Source of the DNA: Sphingomonadales bacterium
GTDB lineage: Bacteria; Bacteroidota; Bacteroidia; Chitinophagales; Chitinophagaceae
DNA length: 64,000 nucleotides
Direction: 5' to 3'
NCBI GenBank assembly: GCA_016872155.1
Contig: VHBB01000005.1
Span: 1-64,000, forward strand
The translations under genes were made by a program, and so were the position numbers. The notes beneath the pieces are model-generated. The model was not told the origin of the DNA. It ran no database searches and saw nothing but the letters and a program-made list of their open reading frames with translations. Below, piece by piece: positions 8,626 through 17,504 of this stretch (its first letter is position 1; every line of letters starts with the position of its first letter).

Positions 8626-9510
8626 ATGAAAACCAAGAATGTACTTCAGCTAATGGCCTTTTTTGCCTTGGCCATCACCCTAAATCTGGTAGCTTGCCAA
8701 AAGGAACAGCAAACCCCCGATCCTGCCGAAGAAAAAGAAGCGATGGCCTCTCGAATGGTCGGTGAATCCGATAGCGAGGCAGAGATCATTTACGATGGAA
8801 TTTTTGATGATGCCATGGGAGTAAACGAAGAAGTGGCCATGGGTGGAACTGGCATTTTCGGAAGACTCACCGCCTGCCCCACGGTAACCGTTACCCGTAA
8901 TAATCCCCCGGCTCCGTTCCCCGTGCGCGTAGTGCTTGATTTTGGTGCGGGATGCGTGGGTCGGGATGGAACATTTAGAAAAGGAAAGATTATTCATGTA
9001 TACACAAACCGTCTATTACTGCCAGGCGCGGTTGTAGAAACTACTTTCGATAATTACTATCAAGACAGTATCAAAATAGAAGGCGCATACCGAATAAAAA
9101 ATACAACCGAAATACCCACTCGACCCCGCTACCAGACCAATGTGATCAATGGAAAACTTATTCGTCCCAATGGCAACTTTACCCTATGGAATGGCGAAAA
9201 AGTGCGTACCCAAATAGAGGGCGCACTTACCCCTGCGGCACCCATGGACGATGTCTTCTCTACGACGGGTGCTGCCCGCGGGCAAGTGCGCAGAGATACC
9301 ACTACTATTTTTTGGAATTCTACCATCGTAGAACCGCTGATCAAGAAAATGAATTGCAGGTGGATCGTTAAAGGAACCGTGCGCACCGTACGAGAGAATA
9401 CGACCAGCGGTGAACGTTGGCAAGGGGTTATCAATTATGGAAATGGCGAGTGTGATAACAGAGCGGTAGTGGTCATTAACGGAGTTACCTACGTTATTAC
9501 ATTGCCTTAA
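8626..9510 (+). CDS. Unidentified lipoprotein
   Basis: The ATG at 8626 gives 294 residues; a TTG at 8581 would put an unlikely polar stretch before the signal. The signal ends in a lipobox LVAC (Cys24 or so), so the protein is probably anchored in the outer or inner membrane. An acidic linker of about 50 residues follows, then a beta-rich region with repeated short strands and basic or aromatic alternation, including VVLDFGAGCVGRDGTFRKG and KLIRPNG..LWNGEKVRTQIEG. Two Cys (in TACPT and GAGCVG) and another pair near the C-terminus (NCRW and GECDN) could form disulfides. I recognise no enzymatic motif. The 3' end overlaps the convergent deacetylase gene by 14 bases. Confidence 0.75.
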   Translation: MKTKNVLQLMAFFALAITLNLVACQKEQQTPDPAEEKEAMASRMVGESDSEAEIIYDGIFDDAMGVNEEVAMGGTGIFGRLTACPTVTVTRNNPPAPFPVRVVLDFGAGCVGRDGTFRKGKIIHVYTNRLLLPGAVVETTFDNYYQDSIKIEGAYRIKNTTEIPTRPRYQTNVINGKLIRPNGNFTLWNGEKVRTQIEGALTPAAPMDDVFSTTGAARGQVRRDTTTIFWNSTIVEPLIKKMNCRWIVKGTVRTVRENTTSGERWQGVINYGNGECDNRAVVVINGVTYVITLP

Positions 9511-10123
9511 GTACATACCCCTCGACAAGAGCAAATTTGATCAATAGCGGTAAGACTACCGATAAACGAGGCCAGGCTTTTTCACTATCGTGTAAAACGA
9601 TGATGGAGCCTGGCCTTAGTCTTTTTTTACAAATAGTAAAACATTCCTCGCCGCTAAGACGGGTATCAAAATCACCGCTGAGCACATCCCACATTACAAG
9701 GCGACCCTTACCGGCAAGGGTCGAGCGCACGGCCCGGGCCTGCGCCGAGGTAATTTTTCCATAAGGAGGACGAAATAAATTACTCGAGATACAGCGTGCC
9801 GCCTCTTGCACATCGGCCAAGTACGCAGCATCGGATGTTTTCCATCCATTCAAGTGCCGGTGAGTATGATTACCTACGCGATGACCTTCGTCGAGGATTC
9901 GCTGGTAGAGTGCGGGATAACGAAGTACATTTTGCCCAATACAAAAAAAAGTGGCCTTGCAATTGTAGCGGGCCAGTACATCGAGTACAAAGGGCGTTAC
10001 GGTAGGATGCGGACCATCATCAAATGTTAGATACAGAACAGGATCGTTCGTATCGATGCGCCAGGTGCGCTCAGCGTAGCACCACCGAAGCCAGGCAGGA
10101 GTCTGGTAAAAATAGAAACGCAT
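9497..10123 (-). CDS. Polysaccharide deacetylase (NodB domain)
   Basis: The ATG at 10123 gives 208 residues. The NodB homology domain is complete: LTFDDGPHP carries the catalytic and metal-binding Asp pair, GNHTHRHL supplies the two metal-binding His, and RPPYGK and the late IIVLHDS supply the remaining active-site residues. These metal-dependent enzymes remove acetyl groups from GlcNAc in peptidoglycan, chitin-type or exopolysaccharide chains. No clear signal peptide is present, although the first 20 residues are aromatic and hydrophobic (YFYQTPAWLRWCY). The bacterial substrate cannot be told from sequence. An exact -7 element sits only six bases before the ATG. The 3' end overlaps the convergent lipoprotein gene. 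Confidence 0.92.
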   Translation of the reverse strand: MRFYFYQTPAWLRWCYAERTWRIDTNDPVLYLTFDDGPHPTVTPFVLDVLARYNCKATFFCIGQNVLRYPALYQRILDEGHRVGNHTHRHLNGWKTSDAAYLADVQEAARCISSNLFRPPYGKITSAQARAVRSTLAGKGRLVMWDVLSGDFDTRLSGEECFTICKKRLRPGSIIVLHDSEKAWPRLSVVLPLLIKFALVEGYVLKAM

Positions 10124-10129
10124 CGAGGG

Positions 10130-10137
10130 CAAAGATA
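10130..10137 (-). promoter_or_regulatory. -7 element of the deacetylase gene, leaderless or near-leaderless
   Basis: On the minus strand it reads TATCTTTG, an exact TAnnTTTG match, ending six bases before the ATG at 10123. Transcription starting about seven bases below this element would begin at or next to the start codon. Confidence 0.45.
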
Positions 10138-10175
10138 GTGGCACAAAAGTCTATAGTGTTTGCAGCCGGTTAGTT

Positions 10176-10183
10176 TATCTTTG
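10176..10183 (+). promoter_or_regulatory. -7 element of gltX, leaderless or near-leaderless
   Basis: TATCTTTG is an exact TAnnTTTG match ending five bases before the gltX ATG (10189). A TTTG at 10159-10162 lies upstream with a 13-base spacer, shorter than the usual 19. It is the mirror image of the element at 10130-10137 driving the divergent gene. Confidence 0.5.
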
Positions 10184-10188
10184 CCGCT

Positions 10189-11712
10189 ATGGAAAAAAAG
10201 GTTAGAGTTCGGTTTGCGCCCAGCCCCACCGGTGGGCTTCACCTGGGCGGTGTAAGGACCGTACTATTCAATTATCTTTTTGCAAAAAAACACAAGGGTA
10301 CCTTTGTCGTAAGAATTGAGGATACCGACCAACGTCGTTATGTTCCCGGGGCCGAAGACTATTTATTTGACTGTCTTCGCTGGTGTGGGCTGGAACCCGA
10401 CGAGAGCGTACAACACGGAGGTTCATTAGGACCCTACAGACAAAGCGAAAGAAAATCGCTCTATAAAAAATATGCCGACACCCTAATCGAAAAAGGGTTA
10501 GCCTACTACGCCTTTGACACGCCCGAGGAGCTTGAAAAAATGCGAGCCGAGTTAGCGACTCCGGCAAACCCCTCTCCGCAATACGATCGCCAGGTGCGCA
10601 TGCAACTTCGTAACTCGCTGGCCCTGGGTGCAGCAAAGACAAACGAATTACTCGAAGCCGGTACTCCGTATGTCGTCCGCATCAAGATGCCTGAGCAAGA
10701 CACGCTGCGTTTCACCGATCTAATCAGAGGAGAGGTAAGTTTCGATACGTCGACCCTCGACGATAAGGTCTTACTTAAGGCCGATGGCATGCCCACCTAT
10801 CACTTAGCGGTGGTCGTAGACGATTATCATATGCAAATAACGCATGCCTTTCGGGGTGAGGAGTGGCTGCCCTCTGCGCCGGTGCATATCTTGCTTTGGA
10901 AATATCTTTTTGGGTTGGTCCAGATGCCACAGTGGGCACACCTGCCACTGATTCTCGGGCCGAACGGAAAACTCAGTAAAAGAGATGGTGCCAAGTATGG
11001 TTTTCCGGTCTTTGCCATGAACTGGACAGACCCCGCCAGCAAAGAGATTACCGAGGGATTTAAAGAAAAAGGATTCTTACCCGAAGCATTCCTCAATTTA
11101 CTGGCGCTACTGGGTTGGAATGATGGGTCCGAGAAAGAGATCTTTTCGCTACAAGAACTTATAGATGCGTTTTCGATCGAACGTATACATAGCGCGGGTG
11201 CTCGCTTCGATTACGAAAAAGCTAAATGGTTCAACCACGAATGGATCAAAAAAAGCAGTGTCGATCGATTGCTGCCTGAATTTGAGCAACGGCTGTTTTC
11301 GCAACCCGCCACTGCAGAGGAGCGCAAAAAACTTTGCCAGGTTATAGAATTGGTAAAAGACCGCTGCACCCTGCTTATGGACATAAAAGAGCAAGCCGGT
11401 TTCTTTTTTACTGACCCGCTGCAAGTAGATACAGCGGCCATTACGGGTAAATGGTCTGCCGAAAAAAGAGCGTTCTTCGAATGGCTGGCCGATCAATATC
11501 AACATGCGCCGTTGGGAGATGCCGCCGCGCAAGAGCAGCTATTTAAAGAAAAAGCCGCTTCGCTGCAACTAAAGGCCGGCGAACTGTTACTCCCCTTTCG
11601 GATTATGCTGGTCGGTGGCAAATTTGGTCCCGGCGTCTTTGATATCGCTACTGTATTGGGGCCTGCTACCACCGCCCGACGCATTGCCTACGCGCTGACC
11701 CTATTGCCCTGA
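10189..11712 (+). CDS. gltX: Glutamyl-tRNA synthetase
   Basis: The 507-residue class I aminoacyl-tRNA synthetase charges tRNA-Glu in the cytoplasm. The HIGH-type motif appears as [14 protein letters not shown] near the N-terminus (about residues 10-23), followed by RIEDTDQRR. The KMSKS-type loop reads KLSKRDGA (about 263-270). The C-terminal alpha-helical anticodon-binding domain is present (..[15 protein letters not shown].. onward). Length is normal for a bacterial GltX. It heads a plus-strand run of gltX, the B12-binding gene, the hydratase, fumC and lspA with gaps of only 5-28 bases. Those genes may be partly co-transcribed, although the next gene has its own -7 element. Confidence 0.97.
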   Translation: MEKKVRVRFAPSPTGGLHLGGVRTVLFNYLFAKKHKGTFVVRIEDTDQRRYVPGAEDYLFDCLRWCGLEPDESVQHGGSLGPYRQSERKSLYKKYADTLIEKGLAYYAFDTPEELEKMRAELATPANPSPQYDRQVRMQLRNSLALGAAKTNELLEAGTPYVVRIKMPEQDTLRFTDLIRGEVSFDTSTLDDKVLLKADGMPTYHLAVVVDDYHMQITHAFRGEEWLPSAPVHILLWKYLFGLVQMPQWAHLPLILGPNGKLSKRDGAKYGFPVFAMNWTDPASKEITEGFKEKGFLPEAFLNLLALLGWNDGSEKEIFSLQELIDAFSIERIHSAGARFDYEKAKWFNHEWIKKSSVDRLLPEFEQRLFSQPATAEERKKLCQVIELVKDRCTLLMDIKEQAGFFFTDPLQVDTAAITGKWSAEKRAFFEWLADQYQHAPLGDAAAQEQLFKEKAASLQLKAGELLLPFRIMLVGGKFGPGVFDIATVLGPATTARRIAYALTLLP

Positions 11713-11719
11713 AATGGCT

Positions 11720-11727
11720 TAATTTTG
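11720..11727 (+). promoter_or_regulatory. -7 element before the B12-binding protein gene
   Basis: TAATTTTG matches TAnnTTTG exactly and ends eight bases before the ATG at 11736. TTG lies at 11704-11706 with a 13-base spacer, as at gltX. It could give the downstream genes expression independent of gltX. Confidence 0.4.
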
Positions 11728-11735
11728 CATGTAAG

Positions 11736-12149
11736 ATGCAAGCCACCCCAAGACCCGTACGCATACTGGTTGCCAAAGTTGGACTCGATGGTCATGACCG
11801 GGGTGCAAAAGTTATTGCAACGGCCCTTCGCGATGCCGGCATGGAGGTCATTTACACCGGGCTTCGTCAAACTCCAGAGATGGTCGTCAATACAGCACTG
11901 CAAGAAGATGTCGATGCCATTGGAATCTCTATTTTATCGGGTGCCCATAACACGGTCTTTCCAAAGATCATTCACTTGATGAAAGACAAAGGAATCGATG
12001 ATGTGCTGCTGACCGGTGGCGGTATTATTCCCGAAGAGGACATTGCCGGCTTGCAAACGCTGGGCGTGGGGCAGATCTTTCACCCGGGTACGCCCACCAG
12101 CGAGATCGCTGATTATATTAAAAATTGGGTGGCCACTCACCGACGTTAA
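11736..12149 (+). CDS. Stand-alone cobalamin-binding domain protein (methylmalonyl-CoA mutase C-terminal type)
   Basis: The 137-residue product is a single Rossmann-like B12-binding domain. It opens with [15 protein letters not shown], whose DGHDRG is the D-x-H-x-x-G motif in which His coordinates cobalt in base-off/His-on enzymes. It continues with GISILSGAH and [12 protein letters not shown], which shape the nucleotide-loop pocket. It equals the small C-terminal domain or subunit of methylmalonyl-CoA or isobutyryl-CoA mutases. No large mutase subunit is in the window. A methylmalonyl-CoA epimerase lies at 23.2 kb, consistent with a propionate/succinate route in this organism. It could be a mutase subunit, an orphan B12 carrier, or a G-protein-chaperone partner; the domain assignment itself is firm. 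Confidence 0.92.
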   Translation: MQATPRPVRILVAKVGLDGHDRGAKVIATALRDAGMEVIYTGLRQTPEMVVNTALQEDVDAIGISILSGAHNTVFPKIIHLMKDKGIDDVLLTGGGIIPEEDIAGLQTLGVGQIFHPGTPTSEIADYIKNWVATHRR

Positions 12150-12160
12150 GCTAGTAACCC

Positions 12161-12952
12161 ATGGAACTTACTTCTCTTTCTTCGCTTACTACACTCCTTG
12201 TCTCTTTGCAAGAGGGTCTGTTGACGATTACCGTTAACCGCCCCGATAAAATGAACGCGCTTAACCGCAGTGTATTCGAAGAGCTCGAAAAGGTGCTCGA
12301 TGTTATAGATGCCGATAAAAACATCAGAGCTGTTATCATAACCGGAGCGGGGGCTAAAGCCTTTGTAGCCGGTGCCGATATAAGTGAGTTTACCACTCTC
12401 GATCAGCAACAGGCCACACAACTGGCCAGACGGGGTCAACTTATTTTTGAACGCATAGAAAAGAATAGCAAACCCTTTATAGCCGCCGTAAATGGCTTTG
12501 CCCTGGGGGGCGGATGCGAACTGGCCATGGCCTGTCATATTCGACTAGCTGCCGAGCAAGCTAAATTCGGCCAACCCGAGGTAAATCTCGGATTGATTCC
12601 CGGGTACGGAGGTACACAGCGACTCACACAACTGGTCGGTAAAGGAAAAGCCCTCGAGTTGATGATGAGCGGAAACATGCTGAGCGCCCCCGACGCGCTA
12701 CAATGGGGATTGGTCAATTATGTTTGCCCTGCAGAAGAGTTGATCGAAAAAACAAAACAGCTATTGGTGGCGATCGTAAGTAAAGGACCCGGTGCAGTGG
12801 CCAGCGTTATTGCAGCGGTCAACGCACATTACGAAAAAGGAGCCGAGGCATATCTAGAAGAAGTACGTCTGTTCGGAGAATGCTTTGGTACCGCAGAGAT
12901 GAAAGAAGGCGTGAGCGCCTTTTTAGAAAAAAGAAAACCCAATTTTCAATAA
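12161..12952 (+). CDS. Enoyl-CoA hydratase/isomerase (crotonase family)
   Basis: The 263-residue product has the crotonase fold. AFVAGADISEF forms the CoA-binding and first oxyanion-hole strand. GFALGGGCELAMACH supplies the second oxyanion-hole glycine and the first catalytic Glu. PEVNLGLIPGYGGTQRL supplies the second Glu and the helix typical of short-chain enoyl-CoA hydratases. It should hydrate trans-2-enoyl-CoA in beta-oxidation or related acyl-CoA metabolism in the cytosol. Both catalytic Glu positions are kept, favouring a true hydratase over a decarboxylase or thioesterase relative. It starts 11 bases after the B12-binding gene and is followed after 28 bases by fumC. Confidence 0.93.
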   Translation: MELTSLSSLTTLLVSLQEGLLTITVNRPDKMNALNRSVFEELEKVLDVIDADKNIRAVIITGAGAKAFVAGADISEFTTLDQQQATQLARRGQLIFERIEKNSKPFIAAVNGFALGGGCELAMACHIRLAAEQAKFGQPEVNLGLIPGYGGTQRLTQLVGKGKALELMMSGNMLSAPDALQWGLVNYVCPAEELIEKTKQLLVAIVSKGPGAVASVIAAVNAHYEKGAEAYLEEVRLFGECFGTAEMKEGVSAFLEKRKPNFQ

Positions 12953-12980
12953 CCGCTTTACCGGCGCTTAACGATAAAAT

Positions 12981-14378
12981 ATGGAATACAGAATAGAGAA
13001 AGACACGATGGGCGAAGTTAAAGTGCCTATCGATGCGTACTATGGGGCGCAGACCCAGCGCAGCATCGATAACTTTAAGATCGCGCAAGACATCAACCGG
13101 ATGCCCAAAGAAATTATCCGCGCGTTTGCCTATTTAAAAAAAGCAGCGGCCCTTACCAATAAAGAAGCCGGTGTGCTTCCGGCCGCTAAAGCCAGTTTGA
13201 TCGGAAGGGTCTGTGATGAAATTCTTAAGGGCCAGCTCAACGACAGCTTTCCGTTGGTCGTTTGGCAGACCGGTAGCGGCACGCAAAGCAATATGAATGT
13301 AAATGAGGTGATCGCCTACCGAGGGCATGTATTAAAAGGGGGAAAACTTACCGACAAAGAAAAATTTCTGCATCCCAATGATGATGTCAATAAATCACAA
13401 TCCTCTAACGATACGTTTCCTACGGCCATGCATATTGCGGCCTACACCATTTTAGTAGAGACCACGTTGCCCGGACTTACTAAACTTCGTAACACACTGG
13501 CTCAAAAAACGAAGGCCTTTAAAAAAGTGGTAAAGATCGGCAGAACACATTTTATGGATGCCACTCCACTTACGCTGGGACAAGAGTTTAGCGGCTATGT
13601 GGCCCAACTCGATCATGGCATCAGAGCCATAAAGAGTACATTAGGACACTTACAAGAGCTAGCCCTTGGCGGTACCGCCGTAGGAACGGGCATCAACACC
13701 CCTCCGGGATACGATAAGAAGGTGGCCAAACATATTGCTCAATTAACCGGACTCCCTTTTGTAACGGCTCCGAATAAATTCGAAGCACTGGCGGCACACG
13801 ATGCCATCGTAGAGGCGCACGGTGCGCTCAAGACCGTAGCCGTTAGTCTAATGAAGATCGCCAACGATATTCGTATGCTTTCTTCTGGCCCTCGCAGTGG
13901 CATTGGAGAGATCTTTATTCCCGATAACGAGCCTGGCTCGTCTATAATGCCCGGCAAGGTCAATCCGACGCAATGCGAAGCCCTCACCATGATCGCTGCA
14001 CAAGTTCTCGGCAACGATGTGGCCATTAATATTGGGGGCGCCTCCGGCCATTTTGAGCTAAACGTTTTTAAACCGGTCATGATCTATAACTTCTTGCACA
14101 GCGCCCGACTGATCGGCGACGGATGTGTTTCATTTAACGATAAATGCGCAGTGGGTATTGAACCTATTAAAGCCAACATTAAAAAACACGTAGATAATTC
14201 GCTTATGCTCGTTACGGCGCTGAACACCAAGATTGGATACTACAAGGCCGCCGAGATCGCGCAAAAAGCACACAAGCAAGGCACCACTTTAAAAGAAATG
14301 GCCATCAAGCTGGGCTATGTAACCGCTGAGCAGTTCGACCAGTGGGTACGGCCCGAAAACATGGTTGGAAAGATCTGA
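12981..14378 (+). CDS. fumC: Fumarate hydratase, class II
   Basis: The 465-residue product belongs to the aspartase/fumarase superfamily and interconverts fumarate and malate in the TCA cycle without an Fe-S cluster. The start [16 protein letters not shown] is the family's usual N-terminus. [13 protein letters not shown] and [11 protein letters not shown] are the substrate-binding regions. [17 protein letters not shown] carries the catalytic-site His and Thr. [16 protein letters not shown] is the superfamily signature loop, with catalytic Ser320. These choices fit fumarase better than aspartase. The ATG at 12981 is the only sensible start. lspA follows after five bases. Confidence 0.95.
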   Translation: MEYRIEKDTMGEVKVPIDAYYGAQTQRSIDNFKIAQDINRMPKEIIRAFAYLKKAAALTNKEAGVLPAAKASLIGRVCDEILKGQLNDSFPLVVWQTGSGTQSNMNVNEVIAYRGHVLKGGKLTDKEKFLHPNDDVNKSQSSNDTFPTAMHIAAYTILVETTLPGLTKLRNTLAQKTKAFKKVVKIGRTHFMDATPLTLGQEFSGYVAQLDHGIRAIKSTLGHLQELALGGTAVGTGINTPPGYDKKVAKHIAQLTGLPFVTAPNKFEALAAHDAIVEAHGALKTVAVSLMKIANDIRMLSSGPRSGIGEIFIPDNEPGSSIMPGKVNPTQCEALTMIAAQVLGNDVAINIGGASGHFELNVFKPVMIYNFLHSARLIGDGCVSFNDKCAVGIEPIKANIKKHVDNSLMLVTALNTKIGYYKAAEIAQKAHKQGTTLKEMAIKLGYVTAEQFDQWVRPENMVGKI

Positions 14379-14383
14379 TCGCT

Positions 14384-15082
14384 ATGAAAAAATCTCAACT
14401 CTTCTTTTTGATCCTGCTAATTCTGGTGGCCGACCAGGCGCTAAAGATTTGGATCAAGACCACCTACCCTACCGGCGAAGTGCTGCGTGTCTTTGGACAA
14501 GATTGGTTTCGACTGCATTTTATAGAGAACTCAGGCATGGCCTGGGGATGGCAATTGGGCAACGAAACGGGCAAGGTTATTCTTACTCTTTTTAGGCTGG
14601 CCGCTGTGGTAGGCGGTACCTGGTATCTGCTTAAACTAATTAGAGAAAACTATAGCAAAGGGTTTCTGATCTGTGCAGCACTCATCTATGCAGGTGCAGC
14701 TGGTAATCTTATTGACAGTATGTTCTATGGTATGATCTTCGATAAGGGTCTTCATTTTAGTTCTGTACTCAACGACTATGTTGGCTACTTGGGTGTAGCT
14801 GAATTCTCCGAAAAAGGATATGGTTCTTTTTTACATGGCAGTGTTGTCGATATGCTTTACTTTCCAATGGTCAATGGCATTCTGCCCGAGTGGATCCCGG
14901 TTATTGGTGGACAACCTTTCGAATTCTTTAGCCCGATCTTTAATATTGCAGATGCCTCTATTTCGGTAGGTGTAATAACGCTGTTGTTATTTCAAAAAAG
15001 ATTACTCGACAAACCCCAGGTTACAGCGAGTGCTACCGGTGTTACCGATCGCCCTGTTTCGGATACTACCGAAACCATGTAA
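14384..15082 (+). CDS. lspA: Lipoprotein signal peptidase, Bacteroidota long form
   Basis: The ATG at 14384 gives 232 residues; an in-frame ATG at 14342 lies inside fumC and was rejected. The membrane aspartic peptidase cleaves prolipoproteins just before the lipid-modified Cys. Four membrane segments are visible. The catalytic Asp pair is D111 in AGNLIDSMFYG and D190 in FNIADASIS, with the usual N-terminal D (LVADQALKIW) that shapes the active site. About 79 residues separate the two catalytic Asp, roughly 50 more than in E. coli LspA. The extra segment includes FDKG..FSSVLNDYVGYL and LPEWIPVIGG and should form an enlarged periplasmic loop. A Thr/Ser-rich tail follows the last helix. Confidence 0.95.
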   Translation: MKKSQLFFLILLILVADQALKIWIKTTYPTGEVLRVFGQDWFRLHFIENSGMAWGWQLGNETGKVILTLFRLAAVVGGTWYLLKLIRENYSKGFLICAALIYAGAAGNLIDSMFYGMIFDKGLHFSSVLNDYVGYLGVAEFSEKGYGSFLHGSVVDMLYFPMVNGILPEWIPVIGGQPFEFFSPIFNIADASISVGVITLLLFQKRLLDKPQVTASATGVTDRPVSDTTETM

Positions 15083-15093
15083 AAGGTTTATTG

Positions 15094-17499
15094 CTACTCA
15101 AAGTAAACGCGCTTAACGCGCTCCGAAATGCCCGTCAATATTTCGTAGGGAATCGTGGTTGCCCAGGTAGCCACTTGCTGTACGGGCAAAGCAGATCCGA
15201 ACAAGATTACTTCGTCGCCCTCGCGTACGTCGCTAACATCGGTTACATCGATCATGAACATATCCATACAGATGCTTCCTACAATAGAAACGAGTTGCCC
15301 CCCTACCAGCACTTTTCCTACCCCATTGCCCAACGCGCGGGGATAGCCATCGGCATAGCCCAGTCTCACCGTGGCAATACGCGAGGTTCGCATCAGCGTG
15401 GTACGTCGATTGTAACTAATGGTCTCTCCGGCATTCAGCGTTCGTACTTGTGCGATCGAAGAACGCAAGGTGGCCACCGGTAACAGCGAAAGACCGGGAG
15501 TGGTCTCTACCCCATACAGTCCGATTCCTAATCGCACCATATCGAGTTTAAGTTTTGAAAGCCGAATTGCAGCCGCCGAATTAGCAATATGCTTAACAAG
15601 GGTATAGCCGAGCTGTTGTTCGACCACTACGGCCGTTCGAATAAAGCGATCGTACTGCATGAGTGTAAACTCGTCTTGCTGCGGATCTTCGCTGGCCGCC
15701 AAATGAGAAAAAATACTTTGAACAGTAAATGAACTTGTCTTTACCACTTGTTTTATCCATTCTTCTGCTCGCTCATGCTCCAGACCCAGCCGGTGAAGCC
15801 CGGTATCAATCTCTAGATGAATCGGGTATCCGCTAATCAGTTCCTTTTGTAACCACTCATCCAACTGACAAAGCATGGCCATCGAGTAAATTACCGGTTC
15901 TAATCGATTGGCCAGTAAAACTTCGAATGCGGCTTCTTCGGGATTCATGACCATAATAGGAATGGTGATGCCGGCCTTTCGCAGGGCAACGCCCTCATCG
16001 GCATAGGCTACACCCAAGTAATCTACTTTATGAAACTGCAAAAGCGAGGCTACTTCGGCCGCACCGCTGCCATAGGCAAAGGCCTTTACCATAGCCATAA
16101 TACGTGTGCTAGAACCCAGTCGGTGCTGGTATTGATGCAAATTATGTAGCAGGGCTGCCAGATCTATCTCTAGCCGCGATTCATGTACCTGCTGCTCGAG
16201 CGCCTGAACGATCCGCTCAAAAGCAAAAGGCCTAGCGCCTTTTATTAAAATGGCCTCTTTAGAAAATTCTTGCCGAAGATCAGTTCGCAAAAACGCTTCG
16301 GTAGAAGAAAAGGTCTTGACTTCGTACAAAAGATTCGCCTTTGCTACGGCCTGGCCTATACGAGGACCAATAGCGATCAAACGACGCACATTCCTTTTTT
16401 GTAAACTTTCGAATACCTGCTCATATAAATGCGTATCGGCCTCGGTTTGCTGCAAGAAATCAGATAAGATAACGGTCTTTCGAAGAGCGCCGGCTTGTTG
16501 ACTCAAAAAATCGAGCGCAATTTGTAAAGAACTATTGTCGGCACTATAACTATCATTAACCAACATACATTGATGAATACCCTTTTTGAGGGTAAGCCGC
16601 ATATCGACCGACGTTAGTTGTCGCATGCGCTCGGCAATAACACCCGGCTGATATCCTAAATGCAGTAATAGCTCCCAACAGCGCACCGCATTTTGAATAG
16701 AAGCCTGATCGGAAAAAGGGATCTCTATTTGCAGCACGTCGGCAGTCGTATCTCCCAGCGATGTGACCGATGGCTGCGAAGTTAACCGGGCCTTGATCGC
16801 TGTTCCAAAAGTGGTCGCCTTTGTAGTGAGCACCTCGAGCGGCCGGGGTAGCACCGCCGCAGCAAAAAGTTTTCTTTTCTCTTTTTCTTTTTCGGCTTGT
16901 GACTCAAAACCCTCACTGTGTGCATCACCAATGGTTGTAAATACGCCAATGGTGGGCTTTATAATAGCAGCCAGCTTTTGCATTTCGCCGGGTAGTGAAA
17001 TACCGGCTTCGAATAGGGCCAGTGTATGATGCGATCTCAGTTGCCAGATACTCAGGGGTACACCGATCTGCGAATTATAACTTTTGGGGCTACGCACAAT
17101 AGTATAATCGGGTTGCAATAATTGAAAAAGCCACTCCTTTACGATCGTTTTTCCATTACTGCCGGTAATGCCGATTACAGGAATAGAAAAGCGATCGCGA
17201 TGATAGGCCGCTAGTCGTTGCAGCGCCGCTACTGTATCGGGCACCCGAATAAAATTGGCGTCGCAAAACACCCCTGCTTCTACAGGCTGGCTTACGACAA
17301 AACTTCTGACCCCTTTTTGATAGAGCTCCCCGATAAAATCATGCCCATTACGACGCGCAGAGACCAAGGCAAAAAATAAAGAGGTGGCCGGCAAGAACGC
17401 CTTTCGGCTGTCGAGTAGCAAATGCTCTACCACATGATCATTGACCACCTTCGAATCGGAGGCCAGTATCGCCGCAATATCAACTACAGTATAGACCAA
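15094..17499 (-). CDS. Bifunctional MurF-type ligase / alanine racemase fusion
   Basis: The 801-residue product joins two cell-wall enzymes. Residues 1 to about 435 are a Mur ligase of MurF type, with ATP loop GITGSNGKTIVKEW (about 112-125) and later LVNDSYSADNSS and IAIGPRIG motifs; MurF adds D-Ala-D-Ala to the UDP-MurNAc tripeptide. Residues from about 437 are a PLP alanine racemase, with the PLP lysine K472 in AMVKAFAYG, dimer-contact ISYNRR and the catalytic-Tyr region RLGYADGYPRA. The fusion is known in Bacteroidota. It starts at TTG (17499): no ATG lies between it and the upstream in-frame stop, and the following residues match a MurF N-terminus. It begins five bases after terC's stop, so it is co-transcribed with it. 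Confidence 0.94.
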   Translation of the reverse strand: MVYTVVDIAAILASDSKVVNDHVVEHLLLDSRKAFLPATSLFFALVSARRNGHDFIGELYQKGVRSFVVSQPVEAGVFCDANFIRVPDTVAALQRLAAYHRDRFSIPVIGITGSNGKTIVKEWLFQLLQPDYTIVRSPKSYNSQIGVPLSIWQLRSHHTLALFEAGISLPGEMQKLAAIIKPTIGVFTTIGDAHSEGFESQAEKEKEKRKLFAAAVLPRPLEVLTTKATTFGTAIKARLTSQPSVTSLGDTTADVLQIEIPFSDQASIQNAVRCWELLLHLGYQPGVIAERMRQLTSVDMRLTLKKGIHQCMLVNDSYSADNSSLQIALDFLSQQAGALRKTVILSDFLQQTEADTHLYEQVFESLQKRNVRRLIAIGPRIGQAVAKANLLYEVKTFSSTEAFLRTDLRQEFSKEAILIKGARPFAFERIVQALEQQVHESRLEIDLAALLHNLHQYQHRLGSSTRIMAMVKAFAYGSGAAEVASLLQFHKVDYLGVAYADEGVALRKAGITIPIMVMNPEEAAFEVLLANRLEPVIYSMAMLCQLDEWLQKELISGYPIHLEIDTGLHRLGLEHERAEEWIKQVVKTSSFTVQSIFSHLAASEDPQQDEFTLMQYDRFIRTAVVVEQQLGYTLVKHIANSAAAIRLSKLKLDMVRLGIGLYGVETTPGLSLLPVATLRSSIAQVRTLNAGETISYNRRTTLMRTSRIATVRLGYADGYPRALGNGVGKVLVGGQLVSIVGSICMDMFMIDVTDVSDVREGDEVILFGSALPVQQVATWATTIPYEILTGISERVKRVYFE

Positions 17500-17504
17500 G
17501 CGTG

